A DNA stretch of 64,000 nt, from assembly GCA_030068075.1 (NCBI GenBank), contig CM057831.1:12319370-12383369 (forward strand), given 5' to 3'. This document shows, one piece after another, positions 23,101 through 35,100 of the stretch (position 1 is the stretch's first letter; every line of letters starts with the position of its first letter). The notes below the pieces were generated by a model. It did no database searches, was not told where the DNA came from, and worked only from the letters and a program-made list of their open reading frames with translations. The translations under genes and the position numbers were made by a program. The stretch is from Paguma larvata (Eukaryota > Chordata > Mammalia > Carnivora > Viverridae).

Positions 23101-26100
23101 ATCTTGCTGCAATGGCTCAAGAACCCTCAGGTGTGACCGAATGTCCCTCACATTTCACAGGGACACGGTGTGATGTCACCATCACCAAGATATATAGATG
23201 CGCCCCTGAACTTCAGCACATCTGCACAGTATTATCCCCTTCTCATCCCCGAAGAATCACAGGCTCCGTCTGGAGACAAAAGACAGGGACCACTTCCATT
23301 GGGGTGTTTGGAGCCAGAAGTGTCCTTAAGGCCCCGTGTTGGGCCTGGGCCACCAGGTGGGGCCTTGGGAGAAAGTGCTCTGGCTTCAGGCCCTGAAGGG
23401 ACTGGGCTGGGCTGGTGAGGAAAGACTTAATGGACTAGTTTCTCAGATGGGGAGGCTTTCTATGAGATGATTCAGTTGGCGTCTGCGGGGGACAGCGTGA
23501 CTCAGAAGAGAAGCTGACTTCAGGGGAGCTGGTGAATCACTGAGACACATGTGTCCCATTGTCCCCAGCCCAGCCCATTAGGCCAGGTCCGGCCTCTGGG
23601 CTCAACACCACTCAGTGCAGCCATGGCGACAGGCAAGTTCTCCCTCCAAGCACGACGCGGTTCTAGGTCACATCTCCTGGAGCCTGCGAAGCCACCAGGT
23701 TAGCGTCTGGCCCTTACGACTGGCAGCATCCGCTCTCCCACACAGCTGTTGGATTGAGCTCCGTAATCGGATGTAGATCTGAATGAAATTAATCCCTGAG
23801 TTTGATGGATGACCCACAGAGAGGAGGCGTTTGTGCAGCCAGTGCCCAGATGCTCACTGCCCTTGAGGGTCCTTGTCATCACTGCATAACCTTGGCAGCA
23901 AGTTCCATAGAGCCCTACAATCCCTGAATCCTAGTCCCAACACCTTGGGTAGGATGGGTGGTCTGGAACAACGAGGGGCCGGCTGGCTCGGTGCCAGCCC
24001 AGGCGGCAGGGATCGGCCTGGGGGAAAGTGCCCACGCGTGGGACCTGCCCACAGAGGGACCTACCGTTCTCCATGTGATTCCTCTCGATGAAGTTGCGGC
24101 TCAGGTCCGCCTTGCACATCTTCTCGACATGGCGCATGCACACATTGAGTAGGTCATCCTTGAAGTTGCCCAGCGACTGTCCCAGGCCCTCCCCCTCCAG
24201 CAGAACATGGTAGGTGGGCAGGGGTGGGGGGAGGGAGTAGTTGCTCATCAACGCACCAAATTCCTACCGAGGAGGGAAAGAAGCCATTAGCCTTCTAGGT
24301 CTTTGGGAGCTAGGGGGGACCCTTCTCTGCAGGGGGCACCATGAGCCAGCCGTGCCGGATTCAAGGCACAGCTCTGCTACTGACTAGCCGCGCTTGTCCT
24401 CCTAAGTTTCTCCTTCTGTAAAATGAAAGGGTTTGGCTAAGCTCCCCTGGAGGCCAGCATCCCTGATGGAGCTAGTAGTCAGATATGTGACTCCATGTTC
24501 CCACTTCCACAACTGGACACATCATCCTACCTCACGGGGCTTTATGAGAGTGACACAAGCTGTGGCATCTTTGGGAGTGAAAGCACTAAGGAAATGCAAG
24601 GAATTTCTAGAATGTTCTGGGTCAGCCATGGCACTGCCTCCACCGTTACATGCCACACTCAAGCCTGCCTCGCACTTGGTGCCTCTCACACCTCTTCCCT
24701 CTCACTGGAGGGTCCCTCCTCTTTCTCAAACCTTTCTGGGCCTTCAAGACCCAGTTCAAACTCCACCTCCTCCACAAAGCTGTCTTAGATTCCTCCTGCC
24801 TGCGTGCCCTTCCCAGAGCCTCCACGGGACTTATCTCCTGAACCACATGCTTTATCATTTAATTACACACTCTTCTATATTGCTCTTTAATTGTACACAT
24901 CTTATCTTCCCAGTTGGATTGTAGCTCCTGGGAGGCAAAACCCATGGCTTGTACTTCTCTGTTCTCCACAGCACCTAGCAGAGTCCTGGGTAGTATCCAA
25001 AACACTCTAGCCTTGGAAGGATGGGTGGAGGAGCAGACACACGGATAAGATCAAGGATAACACACAGGCAGCGCTTACATGCCACTCCCCCATAACCAAA
25101 GCAGGCATCACTAATCAATCCCAGAACTCTTTCCTACTGAGCCCGGAGCACTGTTAGTACATATCACCTGTGGTTGGTACAAGGTGATATTTGTGTGCCA
25201 TCTTTAGAGTAGGTAGGGAAATGGCTTGGATGGAAAAAGTAAATGGGCAGATGGAATGGAGGATGGATGGATGGATGGATGAATGAATGGATGGATGAAT
25301 GGATGGCGGATGGATGGATGGCTGATGGGTAGATGGGTGGGTGGTAGATAAATTAATGATGGACAGATAGATGCTGGATGCAGGTCTGGGAGAGTGGATG
25401 GAAGGACTTGAGGGACTGGATGGTGGAGGAGTTGCTTGTTACCTGCAGAAACAGCACTGAGTCACTGATGCTTTGCATCTGCTCCCTGGTCTGCTTGTCC
25501 TCATGCAGCACCTTGGCCCTGTCGTCCAGAGCATCCACGATCACCTTCACTTGGTCCACAGCATCCTGCTCCCGCTGCTCCAGGGCAGCCCTCACTTCCT
25601 CCTTTTGTTTCTCCAGGTCCCGCACCAGGTCCCGGAAGTTTTGCTCCAGGATAGCCTTCTCGTTGGTGGTAAAGCTCTGGGTCCAGGGTGAGAGGTGAAA
25701 AGAAAAAGGATTTCCATAATTTAAAAAAAAAAAAAAAAAAAAACCTCCCTCATGGCATGTATCTTTAGGTTCCCAACCCAGAATCAGAGCCAGGCAGGGC
25801 ATTTCTGCTGCCCCAACCCAGCAAGCCTGCTTGGCTGAGAAGCGCATTCAGAGGCATCACTGAGGCGGCCATCTATCGACAGAGATGGCCAGGGTTTTTT
25901 TTACAGCCCGCTCTTCCTTATCTATCTCTGACTCCTCCCTGGGTGGGTTGATTTGAGCCATCATTCCAACTTTGGGCGAGTCCATGGACCCAGAAGTTCC
26001 CCCATGAGTCAGGTTGTGCTCAACGAAACTTAGCAAGACCCAAACATCATTCAGAAAGTGAACTGATGGGCTGTTCATGTAGCCAGGGTCGAGTCAGTGG

Positions 26101-29100
26101 TTGCAGACTATAGCTGGTGATTACCCTAACCACGGCAGACACACATGTAGCCCTACTTGCACAAGTGAAAGGACAGTGCCATGCATTTGATGGCTGGGTG
26201 GTCTAGTAGACAGACCAGACAGTGGAGGGCCCTGGAGGACAGGTTGATGTAGGGTCTTTATTTGCTGGGATGCCGTCCACTGAGCACGAGGTGATGGACA
26301 GGATCCCGCCTGAATGCCTGGCCCAGACTTAGAAGGGGAATCGGTGGGGATGCCCAAGGGGTGGGGGAAGCCGGAAGAAGTAAGCGTGCCGTGTGGACGG
26401 GGCCGAGCCTGGCACAGGAGCAGCGCGAGGCTCCTCGCAGGCAGGGCAGGCGGGGTGGGCACACGGCGGGGCTGAGGCATGGAGGCGGCTCACCTTGATG
26501 CGGTCCTTCTCCTTCTGCCACTTCTCAGCTTCGTCCTCAACCTCGATGATCTTGAGCTGCAGCTGTTCCTTCTGCAGTGACAGCTCTGTCTGTGGGGACG
26601 GAGCCAAGGTTGGAGAAGTCAGGGTGGGAGAGGAGGGGAAGGGCACCAGAGAATCCAGGAGCGGGCCCACCCCGGGGGCCGGCCTGGGCAGGGTTCGCCA
26701 CCCAGCCCTTCGGCCTTCATTCTGCCAGCATTCATCGGGACCTCAGATATGCCAGGCACTGTGCCCGTCACCAGGGATCCAACAAAAGCCAAACACTATT
26801 TTGCTGTAAACTCGGGCCTTGTGGGCTGGACATGCCAGCCATGTCTTTGTAAGGACTAAACCTCCACCAGGTCCCTCGACCCCAGGTGACCAGGAAGGAG
26901 GTTCGTCTATGGGGTTCCCACTCCTTTCAGTGGACCTGTGGCCCCTGGAGAGAGGGAAGGAAGCTCCCGTCTCCTTCAGGCTGGGGGGAGAAAGGGGACC
27001 CAGCCAAGCTCAGCCCGGCCTGGCCCAGCCCAGGGAGTGTCCCGTGGCAGTAACAGTGTGCAACGTTTCTATGCCATGACGTGGGGCCTGTGTTGCAAGC
27101 GGGAGCCCAGGCTGCAACCAGCGGGGACTCCGTCTGGACAGGCAGAGCTATAAACCTGTTTACGGGAAAGAGAGTGCAGTCTGCAGTTTGGGCAGGACAG
27201 GGACCTCTATTCAGGGTCCCTGGGAGAGGAAGGGGAGACCAGTGAGTGAGGCAGTGACAAGGGGACGAGAGAAGACAAGCAGAGATTCCAGGGAGCCCCG
27301 CTCAGTCTCCCTGGATGAGGCCCAGGCTGCTGGGGTCTCAGGTGGGCTGGGAAGGGGGCCAAGGAGAGGTGCCTTGGAAGGTGAGCCCTAATGGATATGG
27401 AAGGTATGGATAACACTTTCTTCCATTTGGGAAAATTCCTTCTCTGGAAAGCAGCTACCACAGAGATGAGAGGGGAGGCGTGAAGCCAAGGCCAAGCCGA
27501 TTCGGCCCAGCCAAGAGGCACCTCTGTTCTGCTGGGCCCCCTGCCAGTGCTCTCAAAGCACCTTCCAGCCCAGAAGACTGGTGGGTGATCTCCACCCAAC
27601 AGGCAGGAGGACTAAGGCATCCAAGAATGCGTTGGGGTGCTCGCGGTCACCCCACTTCCCCGGGTTTTGAACACAGAGTTCCACGCCTTTCTCCAGCTAT
27701 CTCTTTGAGGAGCCCACAGGAAAAGTCAAGATGAGGAGGCCACCAACCACTGGGAATGCGAGCTCCGTCGGCACGGAGGCCTGAGCTGGGCATAGACTTC
27801 GGCCCATGTCACACTTACAGAGCGCTCCACCGGGCCGCCAGGGTGCCGACTGGGGTCCCTCGGCACACGCCCAGGGGAGCGGGTTGGTAGCGGAGACAGC
27901 TTCCCCGGCTCTCTGGGAAAGGGTGCCCAGAGGGCCAGGGAGCTGGGGGAGAAGACGGGGAAGGCCCGGGGCAGGAAGCGTGGGGCTCCCGGTCCGAAAG
28001 CCCCTGATCCCACCCCACACCCGCTCTCTGCCCACGCTCCCGGGCTCTCCAGGCAAGGAGACTCTGAGTTCTCAGTAAGCACCCGCCCCACCAGCAATGG
28101 GCCGCAAATCCCGCAACGTGGGAAATGCCATCACCAGAGACGGAAAGTGGTGGTCAGGAGGAAAGGAATGAAGGAAGTCGAGGAGGTGATTCGGCCTGGT
28201 CCCTGGGAAAAGGCAGGAGAGAAGCCAGGTGCTGATAGACACCTCGGTGGGAGAGTGGAGGCGTACGGCCCCACTGTGGACGTGGAGACTCGCCCGTCAC
28301 ACTTCCTGAGGATGGAGAGCCCAGGGCGCAGAAGGCAGATCCAGTGGCCCGGAAAGATCTGAGCCATAGGAAGAGACAAAAGGCTGGACCATAGATCTGT
28401 GCCAGGCACCTTGCCCACCCCAGAGAGCTCCTGGGTGAGGCCCAAGGTCAGGGGGACAGCTGGAAGCCACTTCCACTGCAGCTGACACCTCCTGACCCGG
28501 CTGGAGGCGGGGAATTGGCCCTGAGCTTCTCTCCCCAACCTCGGCACCCCCACAGTGAGGCCCGATGGACAGGAAAGCAGAACACGAAAGTGCACTCGCT
28601 CCCACCCCTGGGTCTGTGGCTAGTCGGGGGGTGGGGGCAGCCCTCCCATGAATGAGCCTGAGGGATCCAGCAGGGAGCCCACCCACAGCACGGGACTGGG
28701 AGTCTAAACATTTGAACCCAGTCACCGCCACCTCCAGCTGGGTGACTTAAGTGCTCTGTGCCTCAGTGGCTCTATCTTCCGTGGACACAGTAAGAGACCC
28801 GCCCCCCAGGGGGTCCTGGGAAGAGCTGGGAGCAGGGAAGTGAAGCTCTCCGAAAGTGCCGGGCACAGAGAGAGCCCCGGCCTGTGGCCCAGCATCGCGT
28901 TGTGTGGGGCACCTTCCTCGGACCAGGAGCCGTGCCGGATGCTCTCAGTCAGGCCAGGCTTGGCAGGGGGCGTGTGGTGTGGCGAGCAGGCCAGCGGGGC
29001 GCAGGTGAGCAGGGGGGTGCGGGCAGTGTGATCCGGCGGGGCCTAGGCGGTGTCGGGCAGTGAGGACCGCGGGTGCGGCTGCACTGGGTCCGGGTATGGT

Positions 29101-32100
29101 TGTACGCTGTCAGCATACACCGTGAAGCGTGCACACACAGCCCTGCATCGCGGGGCGCAGAAGCCCGGGGGCCCCTGGGGAAAGCAGAATGGGGACGAGG
29201 GGCGGCCGGCCTTGCCAGTGGGAAAGGTATGCCTGGAGAAGGTAAAGGCCAGAGCAGTCGAGTGCAGCGAGCAGCACCTGCTAGCAGCTTTGCGGGGCGT
29301 GAGGCTGGGCTGGGGCCTGCGGGCGAGGAGAAGTCTCACCAGACTAGCACGGATTCACCGGCCAAGACGGAGGAAGAACCATGGAGTACGAAGGCAGGGG
29401 GTTAGAACAGTGGGGAGCCCGGCCCAGGGAAGGAAGGAAGGACGAGGACAGCGGGGCCGGCTGAGGTGTGGCGAGGAGAGCCAGAGGGGAGGAGGGGGAG
29501 GCGGCTGATCTGGAAACATGCGAGGGCAGGGGCAAAAGTGGAGACACACTGTCTGCAGCAGTGGGCGGGAGACTCGGTCAGGGCGGAGGAGAGACTCGTC
29601 TCCTTCCTTCTTTGGGGCACTGGGGAAGTCGGACAGAGGCTGGGAGGGGGCCTCGCGAGACCAGACTTGCAGCGGGATCAGGGAGGGGCCTTGGCCTGGG
29701 AGCTCTGTGCGGCTGGAATGGCCCTTTCTCGGCCCTGGGCTACCCTCTTAGGAGAGGAGGGTTTGGGGTGAGACCCTTGGGCACGTGTCCAGCCTCTGTG
29801 TGGCTTTTGGCACTTTCTCCCTGCTAGCAGGGATGCACAAAGCTGGAAAAGGCAGGATGTCAGAAATAATATAACGTAGGAAGGCTCCAAGATACGGGTT
29901 CCCCCACAACACTAGGAAAGGGAAGGACCCTTGAACCTGGCCACGGGCCAGGAGGAGCCTTCCGTCGGAGGCTATGCAGTTTTTGGGCTCAGATACATGC
30001 CAGGCATTTTCTCCTTTCACCTACAAGTGGTGTCACCCCGTTTTGCAGATTCAGAAACTAAGGCCTAAAAAGATGGCATGCCTTGCCTGAGTTCTCACAA
30101 CCAGAAAGCGGCTAAGGCCAAGAGGCAACGGCAGGACTCGGACTGCCTTACGCGGCCTCCTCACCTCCCGGCTCTTCTCTGAATCTTCCGGGACATTGTC
30201 CGTCCCCTTCACTCTTGCCGTTGGGGCCTCAGCTCCCCACCCTCCATCCCTGTCTGCACTTTCCTCGTCACTTCCTCCCACTCCCGGCTCATTCCCTTTG
30301 CCCTGCCCGGGCCTGTCCCTAAATGCCTCCTTTGTTCCCTTCTCCCGCACTGGCACTCGTCTGGCCGCCTCTCGTTCTGTTGCCTGGGGTGGGCGCTGGG
30401 TAGGCCACCCTGCCTGCAAATCCTTCTGGCCTTGGGGGAGCAGAGGGCTCCCTGAGAGCAGAGCGATGGCACTGCAGCTGGCGCCTCCCTCTAATGGGGC
30501 CTCAGCACACCTGAGCACTCACCTGGACCCGTGCACTTGCCTCGCCCCCAGGGAAGGGGGCGATGAGGCTGTGATCCTCCTCTGGCTGGACTGAACCGCA
30601 CAGGCCTTCGGCTCTGATATTTGCCAAATGAGCCAGTTAATTGCCAAATTTGTACTCTCAGACAAATGGTAATTATCTGGATAAGAATCTGAAATGCTGG
30701 ATGGATTTTCCCATTTCCACCCAGGTGTCAAACAGCCCAGTATGAGTCTGTCTGACCGGGGCTTACCATCCCTTCTGCTCTCTCAGGTGTCAGGACAGGG
30801 AAGGGGGAGTCTGGGGCAGATAGGGTACCACCCAGACTGTCTCCAGACCCGCGGTGGGCCCTTGAGAAAGTCACCCCACCTGTCCAGGCCTCAGTTTCCT
30901 CCTGGCGATGTTGGACTTGATCCCTGATTCCCAACCTGGTCACACATTAGAGTTCCCAAGGGAGACTTAAAATACAGATCCCAGGCCTCAAACCCCTGAA
31001 CCAGAGCTTCCAGGGAAAGGCCCAGGGAGAGGTGTCTTGATTCACCAGGTGACTCCAATCTAAGGATGGCTGTTGGGAGCCACCGGACTCGGGGGGGGGG
31101 CCCCCAAGAGAGCCTGCCATCGCATGAAAACAAAGGTTAAAATGCTAAAGGGGCTCCTGGGTGGCTCCGTCGGTTAAGCGCCTGACTCTTGGTTTCAGTT
31201 CAGGTCACGATCTCACAGTTTGTGGGTTCGAGCCCCGGGTCCGGCTCTGCGCTGGCAGCGTGGAGCCTGCTTGGGATTCTCTGTCTGTCTCCCTCTCTCT
31301 CTGTCCCTCCCCGCCTCGAGCACTCATGCTTTCTCTCTCTCTCTCAAAATAAATAAGTAAACTTTATTTTAAAATCTGATAGAGAGGAAACAGCCACCGC
31401 AGCAGTCTGAACCCCCGCCCTGCCACTCTGTGCTGTGACTTCGGGTAAGTCTCTTGGCATCTTTAAGCCTCTGTCTTCATCTACAAAATGGGCGCAGTAG
31501 CATGCACCCTGTGGGCTGTTGTCAGGAGTAACATGTAAACGCCTGGTGGCTAGATGTGTCCATGGAAACTGGTGTGTCTCCTGTCGCCAGCCTGTCCCTT
31601 TCCTCCCCGGCCGTCTGTCACCAAATAGTTTACAGGATAAACTGCTTCCCTCAGCACCCACAGACACATGCTCCCGCATCCATGCCTCCCCAGGCTGCAG
31701 GGGCCGGGCAGGCCACCCCCGAGCCGACAGCCGTGGGCCAGGAGGAGTCCTCCATCCTGAGTCTCTGCAGCAGGAGGGACATGGGATAGACAGGAGGCAG
31801 GCCACAGAAAAGGAGGGATGTGTACAACGTAGTCTCAGCAGCCTAATCAGCCTGGGAAATGACCAAGGACAGGAAGGCTGACCTGAGGACGTCCGTGGAG
31901 CGGGACTGGAACCTTCTGATCTCGGACCCACCAGAGAAGGATGGTCGTGCTTCCACATTGAGCAGCCTTTTCCCCAACACCGCCCCCGCTCAGAGGCTAC
32001 AGGGAGAGTTGCGACCCAGGAGACGAGCACCCGCAGCCTGGGTGTCATCTGCGGCCTCGTGCAACCATTCAAGGCAGGTCTAAGATGACCTCACCTGGGC

Positions 32101-35100
32101 CCTTACCAGCCGGCCTGCAGAACAGGTTCTGGACAGGGCTCCTTGCAAAAACCTGCGTGGGGGCTGGTGTTTGGGTCTGCAGGGGACGCCTCCGCAAGAT
32201 GCCAGGATTGACACGCTTATTCGTTTCCGTCAGTCAACCCACTAACCCCGCTCCGTGCCAGCGTCCCCCACCTCTGACATTCCAGCAGAGCCGGGGCCTA
32301 GACAAACAGCTGGGCTCCCTCCAGCTCAGGCTCCCAGCCGCCCCGCGCCGCTCCCCGCCTGCCCCTTCGCCGCTGGTGCACACGCTGCCTGAAGCTCTCA
32401 CGGTTGAAGTCCCTGCAGTGGATCAGATGTTTTCCCCTGAGAGCCCCCTTAAAGCACACGGATCCCCAATCCCATCCCCTCGATGCCCTGCGTCTCCGCG
32501 GCTCTCAAATCTTGGAAGAGAATCGGGGGCCTTCTTCCTCTGCGCGCCTGCACCGGGCCCTCCCTCTCCCTGGGCGTGTGTCCCCGTCTGCAAAGTGAAG
32601 GAGGAGACCGAGGGGACTGCTGAGTCCGGCTGGCCTGGCTCTCCGCCCTCTGCTTTCGATGTGGATCTCCGGCTGCTTCTGTGTGACTGGGCGGCCGCTC
32701 CCCAGGCTTGTTTGTGCGTCTGAGCCCTGCCTCCTGACCTACATCGGGAGCCCTCAAGGGCGAGGGCTAGGTCTCTGAGTCCTGCGGCAGCCCCGAGCAC
32801 TGGGAGGTGAGCTCTGAGCTCCTGGTGCCTCCACAGAGGGCTGCCCAAGACCCTCGAGTCCTCCGGGAGCATTTGGGCTTTTCTTAGGTGATACTCTTGT
32901 TTCAGATGCAGTTGGCAGGCAAACCCTAACTATAAAACAGATAAAAAGAATGTATACTGCTCGGTGTAGAAGTGGGGGGGGGGCTGAAGCCCCTGCCTTC
33001 TTGGCACCAACTTGCCCCCCTCCTTATCTGGGCAGTGTCAAAGACATTTCCAAGAATCCTAGGACTCCATGGGGGAATTTGAAAACCACCAGTCTAGCCC
33101 AACGCCTTGGTTTCACATACGGAAAAACCAGAACCGAGAGAGTGCTAGGGTCTTGCCCACAGTCCAGTGGCTAACTAGAGGCCAAACCCTGAGCCGGAAC
33201 TCGGTCGGGTCTCCCAGAACCCTCTGCAGTGTTTTGGTTGCAGCGGATGAAGACGACGGCCCCTTGCCGTGTTTTGGTTTCCCAGGGAAGCTCCCGAAGG
33301 ACGAGCGCCACAGCTCTGCCCCAGCCCCGTCTCCCAGCGTGAGGCGTGAAGCCAGGCTGGGGTCCGGGCGTCGGGAAACTGGGAACACCTTCCTGGGCTA
33401 AACGAGGCCTCTGAAAAGGATCTTTGAGTCTTTGGCCATTTGTAACCCGTCTCTCTCTGCCCAGGGGTGCAGACGCAAGGGGTGCAGGAAGACGGTAGTC
33501 GGCCAGCTCTTGGTCAGGAAGGCTGAGAGCTGCCCCGTCTGGAGGGCCACAGAAGCTGTTGAGGAAGGTCAAGTCCCCCACATGGAGCCCCAGGAGGTTC
33601 GCGCCGGCGGGAGGCTGTCCACGACCGCCCGCTGTGTTGCTGTTACAAGAGAGCAGGACGCAGCACCCATGGGGCAAGGGACGGCCACCACAGCTGAGCC
33701 TTTGGCCCAGAACACCTTCCGCGTGTGTAGCACATTCACAAGCCTCCACACGCCTCTGCTCCTCCCCACGGAAGTCCAGACGCAACCACACAGACAGAAC
33801 TCATGCAAACACTTACGTATCCCATACACAAACGTATGCGCTAAACACCCACATGCACACCACACACACACACACACACGTACATCCCGCCCACACACAA
33901 ACTCCAACCCTCACCAAGTAGTGTCCACCTACAGGTACAGGCACACTCAACCACACACACAAAGCACGCAGGGCCGGCCCAGCTGAGAAAGGACAAAGGA
34001 TGGCACCGGGGACGTCAAGACCGGGGGACCAGAGAAGCAACGAGAAGCCACTGGGCTGCGAATGCCAACTCTGAAGCCAGAAAAAAAGAACATTTAAGCG
34101 GCCCCCAAAGTCCCTCCTCCTCACCCATCACCCCGGCCCCACCGGTCAGTCCTGTTCAGGTGGTAAGAATTCTTTGGCCCTCAAATAACAAATAAAAAAA
34201 GAAGAAGAAGAAAAAGAATCACTCTTGCCAGGCGGAGCCCAGGATTGAGTGCTGATTCTCTGATCGGACTTGAATTTATCCTGTGACCTCGGTCAGTCCC
34301 CCAGTCATTCATGACCCTCCATTTGCTCATCCAGGCAAGGCCCCTGTCTCCCGAGGCCTCAGAGCATTAGCCAACTGCCTCTGACCCCCAGCCTGCGGGC
34401 GCTGAGGGGCAAGAAATGAATCCCGAAAGAGCTAGGGACAGAGGCGACTCCAGGCGCAAACCCAGGGAGCCCCCAGGGGGAGAAGACACCCCCAGCTCAT
34501 TACCTCCTTCTCAGCCTTGGCCTCTTCCACCGTCACGGTGCTGTGGTTCTTGTGCTCCTGGAACATGCAGAGGTAGCAGATGCAGGTCTGGTCCGTCTGG
34601 CAGAAGAGCTCCATGGTCTTCCGTGCAGGGGACACTTCCGGGCCTCGAAGTCCCGGATGGGCTCGAGCAGCTGGTGGTCGCGGAAGGCGGCGCCCTCCAG
34701 GTGGGGCTTGAGGTGCAGCTCGCAGAAGGAAGCCTGGCACACCAGGCAGGACTTGACGGCCTTCTGCTTGTTGCCGATGCACGAGTCGCACAGGACGTCC
34801 TCCGAGCCCGACTTGGAGCGCGACAGGAGGCCGCCGCCGTCGGCGCGGGGGTAGCTGTTCCGCCGGGCCTCCCCGGGCTCCGCGAGGGACGCCGCGGGCC
34901 TGCGGGGCTCCGCGAAGATGGACTTGCGCAGCTCCCCCTTCTCGGCGAAGGAGACGGGCTGCTTCCTGGCGGCCCCCAGCTGGAGCCCGGCGTAGGGGGA
35001 CCGCTTGCCGTCCCCGGAGTCCATGCTGAAGTAGCTGGAGCCCTTGTCGTCCCCGGACTCGACAAACTGGATGATGGGCCGCCGCCACTCGTTCCCCGAG

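Larger units (their letters stand above)
21517..24064 (-). other. TRIM29 intron 4
   Basis: A GT-AG intron of 2,548 nt, with MIRs at 21765-21960 (plus) and 22850-23065 (minus) and a C run at 22781-22791. The remainder looks unique. Confidence 0.85.
24264..25442 (-). other. TRIM29 intron 3
   Basis: A GT-AG intron of 1,179 nt. It holds a MIR fragment (24345-24440, minus), an L2 remnant (24640-25060) and a GATG/ATGG microsatellite (25255-25345). Confidence 0.85.
26590..34503 (-). other. TRIM29 intron 1
   Basis: A GT-AG intron of 7,914 nt, the longest. It holds MIR fragments (28700-28900 minus, 29990-30150 plus, 31395-31550 minus, 33080-33200 plus, 34240-34345 minus), a MER5A-like DNA transposon relic (30915-31085), a felid SINE (31150-31368), a CA run (33857-33879) and an AAGAAG patch (34190-34216). 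It may hold enhancers, but none can be called. Confidence 0.85.
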
